A stretch of 50,716 bases of DNA from Flavobacteriales bacterium (GTDB lineage: Bacteria > Bacteroidota > Bacteroidia > Flavobacteriales_D > Crocinitomicaceae). The stretch is taken from assembly GCA_947491305.1 (NCBI GenBank), contig CANLIL010000014.1, forward strand, positions 1 to 50,716. Direction: 5' to 3'. How positions within the stretch are numbered: the first letter of the stretch is position 1; each line of letters begins with the position of its first letter. This document shows, one piece after another, positions 1 through 6,096 of the stretch. Under the pieces are notes generated by a model. It was given only the letters and a program-made list of their open reading frames with translations, searched no databases and was not told where the DNA came from. A program made the translations under genes and the position numbers.

Positions 1-5
1 TAGTG

Positions 6-13
6 TATATTTG
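6..13 (+). promoter_or_regulatory. -7 box of the tRNA-Val promoter
   Basis: TATATTTG matches the Bacteroidota -7 consensus TAnnTTTG and lies 38 nt before the tRNA. The -33 element would fall outside the window, so only half of the promoter can be seen. Confidence 0.6.
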
Positions 14-51
14 CACTCGCAATAAATAAACCAAACGTGGTTTTAGTTATT

Positions 52-126
52 GGGAGATTAGCTCAGTTGGTTTAGAGCACCTGCCTTACAAGCAGGGGGT
101 CGGGGGTTCGAATCCCTCATCTCCCA
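52..126 (+). tRNA. tRNA-Val (anticodon TAC)
   Basis: A full cloverleaf can be drawn. Acceptor strand GGGAGAT pairs with ATCTCCC, the D-arm is GCTCAGTTGGTTTAGAGC, anticodon stem CCTGC/GCAGG encloses loop CTTACAA (anticodon TAC, reading GTA), and the T-arm is GGGGGTTCGAATCCCTC. The discriminator base is A at 126. CCA is not encoded (the next bases are CAA), so a CCA-adding enzyme is needed. It is followed at once by an intrinsic terminator. Fragments of this gene recur at 412-514, 664-680 and 828-844. This is the only intact copy. Confidence 0.97.
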
Positions 127-179
127 CAAAGCTTCACAGAAATGTGAAGCTTTTTTTTTGTGAAAAATTTATATTATGT
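111..179 (+). repeat. 69-bp direct repeat, left copy
   Basis: This stretch (tRNA T-arm 3' strand, acceptor 3' strand, terminator, and the first four bases of the GIY-YIG gene, ATGT) is repeated without a mismatch at 828-896. The two copies bracket the GIY-YIG gene and the cassette array, so the material between looks like a 717-bp insertion or duplication. The start codon of the GIY-YIG gene lies inside the repeat. Confidence 0.9.
128..159 (+). terminator. tRNA-Val intrinsic terminator (type A, copy 1)
   Basis: A perfect hairpin, AAGCTTCACA / TGTGAAGCTT with a GAAA loop, is followed by nine T. It starts two bases after the tRNA discriminator base. An identical copy lies at 845-876. Confidence 0.92.
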
Positions 180-445
180 ATTACACGTATATTCTCCACT
201 CTATTTCAATTAATAAATTCTATATTGGTGCTTCAGAGAACCCTTCGGAACGATTGAAAAAGCATAATGCTAAAAACAAAGGATTTACCAACCAATCTAA
301 TGATTGGGAAATTGTCTTCTTAAAACCATTTGAAACCAAAACTGAAGCTTTATCTTTTGAAAGACAAATCAAACGTTGGAAATCTTCAGTGAAAATTCAA
401 CAACTAATTAATAGCTCAGTTGGTTTAGAGCATCCCGATGCATAG
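176..445 (+). CDS. small GIY-YIG nuclease, C-terminus encoded by a tRNA remnant
   Basis: An 89-residue single-domain GIY-YIG endonuclease of the YhbQ/UPF0213 size class. Visible family marks are the GIY strand (YYTYIL, residues 2-7), the YIG strand (FYIG, 15-18), the conserved arginine in SERLKKHN (24-31) and the metal-binding glutamate in SFERQIKRW (60-68). These predict a DNA-nicking or cutting enzyme. The last nine residues (SVGLEHPDA) are translated from a D-arm and replaced anticodon arm of a degenerate tRNA-Val copy, so the C-terminus is chimeric. The ATG lies in the right end of a 69-bp direct repeat and only 17 nt after the tRNA terminator; no promoter is evident, so expression may depend on read-through. 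It is the only protein gene in the tRNA-linked array and is a candidate mobility (homing-like) enzyme, which is inference. Small GIY-YIG proteins are otherwise of unclear function. Confidence 0.85.
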   Translation: MYYTYILHSISINKFYIGASENPSERLKKHNAKNKGFTNQSNDWEIVFLKPFETKTEALSFERQIKRWKSSVKIQQLINSSVGLEHPDA

Positions 446-514
446 CAATCGGGAGGGTCGGGGGTTCGAGCCGAAACGAAGTGAAGACCAGCGAAGCTAA
501 TCCCTCATCTCCCA
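412..514 (+). pseudogene. degenerate tRNA-Val copy with insertion in the T-loop
   Basis: Positions 412-432 are identical to the D-arm side of the intact tRNA-Val (59-79), 455-469 equal its variable/T-arm 5' part (97-111), and 499-514 equal its T-arm 3' strand and acceptor 3' strand. The acceptor 5' strand is absent (GIY-YIG coding sequence stands there). The anticodon arm is replaced by the inverted repeat CCCGAT...ATCGGG. About 30 nt, containing CGAAACGAAGTGAAG, interrupt the T-loop between TTCGA and ATCCC. It cannot be a functional tRNA, but its 5' part serves as the 3' end of the GIY-YIG reading frame. Confidence 0.85.
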
Positions 515-521
515 CTCTGAT

Positions 522-556
522 AAAAGCATTATTCGTTAGAATGATGCTTTTTTTTT
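522..556 (+). terminator. cassette terminator (type B, unit 1)
   Basis: Hairpin AAAAGCATTATTC / GAATGATGCTTTT followed by a T run. It sits directly after a tRNA 3'-end copy, mimicking the tRNA-terminator order of the intact gene. Confidence 0.8.
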
Positions 557-686
557 GTTTTAACGAATCTGAGTTTACTCAAGAGAGGAAAAACAAAAAA
601 TAAGCAGCGAAACGAAGTGAAGCAATGCTTTTATCCATTGCACGTCGGGAAGAAGGGAACTTTAATCCCTCATCTCCCACTCTGAT

Positions 687-720
687 AAAAGCATCATTCA
701 CTAGAATGATGCTTTTTTTT
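687..720 (+). terminator. cassette terminator (type B, unit 2)
   Basis: Hairpin AAAAGCATCATTC / GAATGATGCTTTT plus T run. Compared with unit 1 the left arm has changed (TTATTC to TCATTC), which improves pairing with the unchanged right arm. The stem is therefore maintained. Confidence 0.8.
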
Positions 721-827
721 GTTTAAGCGAATCTGAGTTCACTCAAGAGAAGGAAAACAAAAAATAAGCAGCAGAATGAAGTGATGCAATGCTTTTATCC
801 ATTGCACGTCGGGAAGATGGGGACTGT

Positions 828-896
828 AATCCCTCATCTCCCACAAAGCTTCACAGAAATGTGAAGCTTTTTTTTTGTGAAAAATTTATATTATGT
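828..896 (+). repeat. 69-bp direct repeat, right copy
   Basis: Identical to 111-179. It contains the fourth copy of the tRNA 3' end (828-844) and the second type A terminator. After it the sequence continues as ordinary intergenic DNA, presumably what once followed the intact tRNA gene. Confidence 0.9.
845..876 (+). terminator. type A terminator, copy 2
   Basis: Same hairpin and nine-T tract as at 128-159. It ends the whole tRNA-Val array. Confidence 0.85.
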
Positions 897-982
897 TAAG
901 TCTTACTCGTAATGACAGATTTATTGGCTTCAACAACATCAGCCGTCAAAATGAGTTTAAAACCCTTAACAAAACTAACTTC

Positions 983-1006
983 TTTACAATATTGCAATGT
1001 TGTAAA
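983..1006. other. 24-bp near-perfect palindrome downstream of dnaE
   Basis: TTTACAATATTG / CAATGTTGTAAA is symmetric except for one pair. It lies 68 bp past the dnaE stop, has no T tract on either strand, and could be an operator or a weak hairpin. Nothing else is visible between 897 and 1073. Confidence 0.4.
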
Positions 1007-1073
1007 TTTTAAAAAAATAACATAAGATTGCAAACACATTAAAAAAGAACAAATTTACCAATTCAGAAAAAAC

Positions 1074-4000
1074 TCAACTCAACTTATAATCAATATTCAA
1101 TCGTTTTAACTCTTTAAACAAAGAATTATTTGGTTCTACTTTGAATGATTTTGAAGGCATGTTGATTTCTATGTTGTCTAATGGATCCTTGATTGAAAAC
1201 GTTAAACTACACTTTCCTTCGTGTGCTAAAAACAATTTATTTAAATCTGAAATGAGCGCATGATCAATTTGTTTGGTAGTTAATTTTATACTAACATTTT
1301 TAGCCCGATTTTCTTTCAAATCTTGCAACATATCAATGTTATTGATGATGAATTCAAATTCTTTTCGGTTACGCGGCACTTCTATTCTACCTTTAAGCGC
1401 AATGAATGCTCCTGGAGCAATAAAATGTTTGTATTTTAAGTAGTTTTCTCGCCATAAGAAAATACGGTATGAATCGGTATAATCTTCAATCGTAAGCGTC
1501 CCAAAAGGATCTCCGTTTTTTGTAAAACGATGTTCAGCTTCAGTTACCGTTGCAGCAATCAATAAATCTTTGTTTTTGTTTTGTTCCATGTCATTCAACA
1601 TGCCAACTTTACCGTTACAAAAAGCGTCAATTTCAATTCTAAAATCATCTAATGGGTGACCAGAAATAAAAATTCCAACTACTTCTTTTTCACGGTTCAA
1701 GGTGTATACACTTCCCCATTCATCTGCTTTAGGGATTTCTGGTTCAGGCATTTTGGTTCCCGAAGCATCACCAAATAAGGAAGCTTGCGAAGAATTTTCA
1801 CTTTCTTGAAAACTTGCTCCAAAACGTATGGCATTTTCTAAAAAAGTTTTCCCTGAAGTATCTTCTTTAAAATATTGCGCTCGGTGTACATTTTTAAAGG
1901 AATCAAAACCTCCTGAATAGGCTAAACTTTCAAAGGCCTTCTTATTACACAAACGCAAATTCACACGTTTAGCCATATCAAAAATTGATACAAAAGGTCC
2001 TCCCTCTGCCCTAGCGGACATGATTCCTTCAACGGGACCGCTACCCATTCCTTTAATTGCACCTAATCCAAAACGAACTGCACCTTCTTTGTTGACTGTA
2101 AATTGGTAAATGGATTCATTCACATCTGGTCCTAAAACAGGAACGCCCATACGTTTACATTCTTCCATGAAAAATGAAACTTGTTTAATATCGTTCATGT
2201 TATTTGACAAAACTGAAGCCATGTATTCTGCAGGATAATTTGCTTTTAAATAGGCAGTTTGATAAGCTATCCAAGCGTAACAAGTAGAATGTGATTTGTT
2301 AAATGCATACATTGCAAAAGCTTCCCAATCTTTCCAGATTTTTTCCAGTTTGGTCGCATCGTGTCCTTTTTCTCCTCCACGTTCAAGAAACGCAGGCTTC
2401 ATTTTATCCAAGGTCGGACGGTCTTTTTTTCCCATTGCTTTTCGCAATGTATCCGCTTCACCCTTTGTGAATCCAGCTAATTTTTGAGACAATAACATTA
2501 CTTGCTCTTGGTAAACCGTGATTCCGTATGTTTCTTTTAAGTATTCCTCACAATCATCAACATCGTACACAATTGTTTCTTCTCCGTGTTTACGCTTAAT
2601 AAACGAAGGAATGTATTCTAATGGTCCAGGACGATACAAGGCATTCATTGCAATTAAATCGGCGAAAACTGTCGGTTTTAATTCGCGCATGTATTTTTGC
2701 ATACCGGGTGACTCATATTGGAAAATCCCAACTGTTTCGCCACGTTGGAACAATTCATACGTTTTCTCATCGTCGATTGGAAAATTATCAGGATCTAATT
2801 CGATTCCTTTCGTTTCAAATACGTTTTTCACTGCATATTTGATCAAGGTCAAGGTTTTCAATCCTAAAAAATCCATTTTTAACAAACCAGCTGATTCTGC
2901 CACAGAGTTATCGTACTGCGTGCAATACATGTCCGAATCTTTTGCTGTTGCAACAGGAACAAAATTGGTAATATCATCCGGTGTAATGATCACACCACAT
3001 GCATGAATTCCTGTATTCCGAACGGAACCTTCTAATTGACGCGCACGATTGATTACTTTAGCCGAAAGATCGCTTCCTTCAGCCAATGCTCTTAACTCTT
3101 TTGCTTTCGCAATTTCCTCCTGATTGTTTTTGAACTTTTCAGCCAACTCAGGATCACTCATTTTAAACAATTTCCCAAGCGAAATATCAGGTACTAATTT
3201 TGCGATTCGATCAGCATCAGGTAACGGCAAATCCATCACACGCGCTGTATCACGAATAGATGACTTTGCAGCCATTGTTCCGTAAGTAATAATTTGTGCC
3301 ACTTGATTCGCGCCGTATTTATTAATTACCCAATCGATAACTTTTCCGCGACCTTCATCGTCAAAATCAATATCGATATCCGGCATCGAAACACGATCTG
3401 GATTTAGAAAACGCTCAAAAAGTAAATCGTATTTTATTGGGTCAACATTCGTGATTCCAGTACAATAAGCTACTACAGATCCTGCAGCTGAACCTCTACC
3501 CGGCCCAACAGAAACGCCCATATCGCGCGCCGCTTGACAAAAATCTTGAACAATTAAGAAGTAACCTGGATAACCTGTTTTTTCAATGGTTGCTAATTCA
3601 AAATCAATGCGTTCACGAATTTCATCTGTAATTTCTGAATAACGTTTTTCAGCACCAACAAAGGTTAAATGACGCAAGAAATTATTTTCGCCACGTTTAC
3701 CTCCATCGGCAATGTCTTCCAACGATTGAAATTCTTCTGGAATATCAAATGCAGGCAACAATACATCTCTCGCTAAACCATAATGTTCGCATTTTGCAAT
3801 TACTTCATTTACCGTTTCAATTGCTTGGGGTAAATCAGCAAACAATTGCTTCATTTCCTCCGCTGTTTTGAAGTAATATTCATTGTTGTCTAATCCATAA
3901 CGAAAACCGCGACCGCGACCTTTTGGTGTTGAAACCAATTCTCCGTCTTTTACACATAATAAAACATCGTGTGCTTCAGCATCGATTTTATCAATGTAAT

Positions 4001-5438
4001 AGGTATTGTTTGTTGCAACTAATTTTGCAGCGTGTTTCGTTGAAAATTTAATCAAGGTTTCATTGACCCTATTTTCATTTTCTTGACCATGGCGCATGAT
4101 TTCTAAATAAAAATCTTCGCCAAATTGTGCTTTCCACCAAAGCAACGCTTCTTCAGCTTGCGCCTCACCTACATTCAAAATTAAACTTGGAACTTCACCA
4201 TATAAATTCCCGCTTAAAACAATTAAATCTTCTTTGTATTGCTCAATCACTTTTTTATCAATTCGAGGAACATAATACATTCCTTTCGTATATGCAATTG
4301 AAGCTAACTTGATCAAATTGTGGTAGCCATTTTTATTTTTAGCTAAGAATACAACTTGATAGCCATTATCTTTTTGTTTTTTATCTTCTAAATCTTTACA
4401 AACATTGAATTCACATCCAATAATTGGCAATAATTCTTGTTTTGTAAAAGCCTCTCCTTTCTCCAACGCTTCTTCACGTTCAGCTTTTAATTCTTTATTG
4501 TATGTTGACACAGCTTTTTCGAAGTGAAATGCAGCCATCATATTTCCTGTGTCCGTCAAAGCAACTGCAGGCATATTCAATTCTGCCGCTTTTTTAACCA
4601 AACTTTTTACATCAATCGTTGATTGTAAAATCGAAAATTGTGTATGGTTGTGTAAATGGGCAAAAGGAATGTCTGCCAACTCACCTGAAATTGTTGAAGC
4701 AACTGAATTTACAGGAACTTGTTCAACAACTGATTGTTGTTTTAATTTTAAACTTTCTTCTTTAAGATTAGTGTGTTTTAATCCAATTAATCCAATCGGT
4801 GCAGGATTAAAATCTTGAAAATCTTGAAGATAAGCTGAATCTTTTTGGAGTTTTTCTAAGGTAAAATGGCCCAAACGAATTAACTCTAAAAAACAACGCG
4901 TTGTTGCTTCCACATCGGCAGTTGCATTGTGTGCTTCTGAGAATGGAAAGTGAAATAAAAACTGATGTAACTCCGTTAATGTTGGCAATTTAAATCTACC
5001 GCCTCTACCGCCAGGAAGTTTACATAATTCAGCTGTAACTTCTGTACATGTATCCAAGACAGGCATTTCAGCCATTTTAGAAGATTGATTTAAACGAACA
5101 AATTCACAGCCTAAGACATTGATATCGAAACCAACATTTTGTCCAACGACAAAATCTGCTTTTTCCAATGCTTTGTTGAATTGCATCAAAACATCTTCAA
5201 GCGGATCACCATATTGCTGCGCTAATTCTGTAGAAATTCCATGAATTCTTTCTGCATCAAAAGGAATATCAAACCCATCAGGACGAATTAAAAAATCCTT
5301 ATTTTCAATTAAACGTCCCAAGTCGTCATGCACTTGCCATGCAATTTGAACAACACGCGGCCAGTTACTTGTATCCGTTATTGGCGCATTCCAATTACGC
5401 GGTAAACCAGTTGTTTCGGTGTCAAAAATAATGTACAT
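1074..5438 (-). CDS. dnaE: DNA polymerase III alpha subunit with fused proofreading exonuclease
   Basis: Catalytic subunit of the replicative polymerase, 1454 residues. Residues 1-190 form a DEDDh exonuclease like DnaQ/epsilon: FDTETTGL carries D6 and E8, NVGFD gives D105, and HNATAD gives H170 and D175, so all five catalytic residues are present. The PHP domain starts near 259 (HLHNHTQFS), but its TDHGN-type motif reads LTDTGNM, so metal binding there is doubtful. The polymerase core shows GPGRGSAAGS and the catalytic PDIDIDF. An internal clamp-binding motif QASLF lies in the C-terminal third, followed by an OB fold (LLIAATVTEAEHRF). Family members without the fusion are about 1150-1200 residues; the added exonuclease accounts for the length. 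The ATG gives MYIIFDTETT with the first catalytic Asp at residue 6. Transcribed alone. Proofreading in cis is inference from intact residues. Confidence 0.97.
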   Translation of the reverse strand: MYIIFDTETTGLPRNWNAPITDTSNWPRVVQIAWQVHDDLGRLIENKDFLIRPDGFDIPFDAERIHGISTELAQQYGDPLEDVLMQFNKALEKADFVVGQNVGFDINVLGCEFVRLNQSSKMAEMPVLDTCTEVTAELCKLPGGRGGRFKLPTLTELHQFLFHFPFSEAHNATADVEATTRCFLELIRLGHFTLEKLQKDSAYLQDFQDFNPAPIGLIGLKHTNLKEESLKLKQQSVVEQVPVNSVASTISGELADIPFAHLHNHTQFSILQSTIDVKSLVKKAAELNMPAVALTDTGNMMAAFHFEKAVSTYNKELKAEREEALEKGEAFTKQELLPIIGCEFNVCKDLEDKKQKDNGYQVVFLAKNKNGYHNLIKLASIAYTKGMYYVPRIDKKVIEQYKEDLIVLSGNLYGEVPSLILNVGEAQAEEALLWWKAQFGEDFYLEIMRHGQENENRVNETLIKFSTKHAAKLVATNNTYYIDKIDAEAHDVLLCVKDGELVSTPKGRGRGFRYGLDNNEYYFKTAEEMKQLFADLPQAIETVNEVIAKCEHYGLARDVLLPAFDIPEEFQSLEDIADGGKRGENNFLRHLTFVGAEKRYSEITDEIRERIDFELATIEKTGYPGYFLIVQDFCQAARDMGVSVGPGRGSAAGSVVAYCTGITNVDPIKYDLLFERFLNPDRVSMPDIDIDFDDEGRGKVIDWVINKYGANQVAQIITYGTMAAKSSIRDTARVMDLPLPDADRIAKLVPDISLGKLFKMSDPELAEKFKNNQEEIAKAKELRALAEGSDLSAKVINRARQLEGSVRNTGIHACGVIITPDDITNFVPVATAKDSDMYCTQYDNSVAESAGLLKMDFLGLKTLTLIKYAVKNVFETKGIELDPDNFPIDDEKTYELFQRGETVGIFQYESPGMQKYMRELKPTVFADLIAMNALYRPGPLEYIPSFIKRKHGEETIVYDVDDCEEYLKETYGITVYQEQVMLLSQKLAGFTKGEADTLRKAMGKKDRPTLDKMKPAFLERGGEKGHDATKLEKIWKDWEAFAMYAFNKSHSTCYAWIAYQTAYLKANYPAEYMASVLSNNMNDIKQVSFFMEECKRMGVPVLGPDVNESIYQFTVNKEGAVRFGLGAIKGMGSGPVEGIMSARAEGGPFVSIFDMAKRVNLRLCNKKAFESLAYSGGFDSFKNVHRAQYFKEDTSGKTFLENAIRFGASFQESENSSQASLFGDASGTKMPEPEIPKADEWGSVYTLNREKEVVGIFISGHPLDDFRIEIDAFCNGKVGMLNDMEQNKNKDLLIAATVTEAEHRFTKNGDPFGTLTIEDYTDSYRIFLWRENYLKYKHFIAPGAFIALKGRIEVPRNRKEFEFIINNIDMLQDLKENRAKNVSIKLTTKQIDHALISDLNKLFLAHEGKCSLTFSIKDPLDNIEINMPSKSFKVEPNNSLFKELKRLNIDYKLS

Positions 5439-5537
5439 GCTGTCTGAAAATTGAGTGAAGTAAAACTACAAAAAAATGCGTTTTGTTTTTTGGTAAATTA
5501 TTAACAATCGAAGGGAGGTTTTGAGTTATTGGTTTTA

Positions 5538-6086
5538 GGTTTTGAGTTGGAAGTTTTTGGTTTTTGGTTTTATTGATGGAGATAAAAGGATTTACAGCTA
5601 TAACTTAGTTCATAAAATATTTCATTTTTTTGATTTTAGATGATTCATTTGGGAGGTTTTGACAATTTTTGTAAGAATATTAACAATACTTATGGCGTCC
5701 TTTTCTATACTATCAAAATCAATTGAATATAATTTTGATGCTTTTAATAGTTGAATCCAATACAATGTTTCTCTAGCTTCTTTTGAGGAAATCGACATTT
5801 TTGCAATAAAATCTGCTTTTGATTGACCAGCCTCAGCTTCACTCAAATTTGCGCCGATGGAAGTTCCTGATCGAAGTAATTGTTTTGACAAAACATATTC
5901 TTTATGATTTTGTAACTCTCTGCATATCAAAACAATTTTTAAAGCAAACTCAAATGTTCTTTCTTTAATCAACATAAGTTAAAATTTAAAACTAAAAACT
6001 TTTTAAAAGGATTTCAAAACTAAAGTACTTAAAGACGAAATCATGGTGCTCACAAAATCCCAACTCAAAACCAAAAACTCAAAACC
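5538..6086. repeat. inverted repeats bracketing the four-helix-bundle gene
   Basis: GGTTTTGAGTTGG at 5538-5550 is the exact reverse complement of 6060-6072. An additional partial inverted copy lies at 6076-6086 and related GGTTTT/GTTTTTGG words fill 5518-5572. A direct repeat AAAAGGATTT occurs at 5584-5593 and 6005-6014. Together they enclose one gene, as in a cassette or an rRNA-type intervening sequence. Confidence 0.65.
5622..5975 (-). CDS. four-helix bundle protein (S23 / 23S rRNA intervening-sequence family)
   Basis: 117 residues, near the usual 115-125 of the family. It shows the helix pattern and conserved words RSGTSIGANLSEAEAG (about 52-67), FIAKMSISSKEARET (76-90) and W..L. The family was first found encoded in intervening sequences of 23S rRNA and resembles the Avd protein of diversity-generating retroelements. 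Its biochemical role is unknown; nucleic-acid binding by a basic homopentamer is the usual proposal. Here it lies between genes, not in an rRNA, but is bracketed by inverted repeats that could form a long stem around it. It is transcribed like dnaE, upstream of it, with a ~180-bp repeat-rich gap. No reverse transcriptase or variable repeat is nearby, so an Avd role is unlikely. Confidence 0.88.
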   Translation of the reverse strand: MLIKERTFEFALKIVLICRELQNHKEYVLSKQLLRSGTSIGANLSEAEAGQSKADFIAKMSISSKEARETLYWIQLLKASKLYSIDFDSIEKDAISIVNILTKIVKTSQMNHLKSKK

Positions 6087-6096
6087 AACTAACTCT

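Larger units (their letters stand above)
499..827 (+). repeat. two tandem ~165-bp tRNA-linked cassettes
   Basis: Unit 1 (499-663) and unit 2 (664-827) are diverged tandem copies. Each begins with the tRNA-Val 3' end (17 nt, AATCCCTCATCTCCCAC), continues with CTCTGATAAAAGC and a terminator hairpin, then GAATCTGAGTT, a purine-rich stretch, a small hairpin GCAATG...CATTGC and the 15-mer ATCCATTGCACGTCG (633-647 and 797-811). A sequence resembling the tRNA acceptor 5' strand follows (GGGAAGAA or GGGAAGAT; real tRNA GGGAGAT), then the next tRNA 3'-end copy. The third copy of that 3' end closes the array at 828-844. The same element in diverged form lies after tRNA-Leu at 33413-33593. No reading frame in the units looks real. 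This covers the gene-free stretch after the GIY-YIG gene. Confidence 0.85.

Noticed and set aside
412-514. A second functional tRNA-Val
   Set aside because: It lacks the acceptor 5' strand, has a replaced anticodon arm and an interrupted T-loop.
412-514. A group I or other tRNA intron in the T-loop interruption
   Set aside because: The insert is only about 30 nt, not at the anticodon loop, and the rest of the tRNA copy is also broken.
2518-3006. 162-codon frame antisense to dnaE
   Set aside because: Composition mirrors the dnaE codons, with no promoter or domain; dnaE is certain.
5622-5975. Avd accessory protein of a diversity-generating retroelement
   Set aside because: No reverse transcriptase, template repeat or variable-repeat target is found anywhere near.
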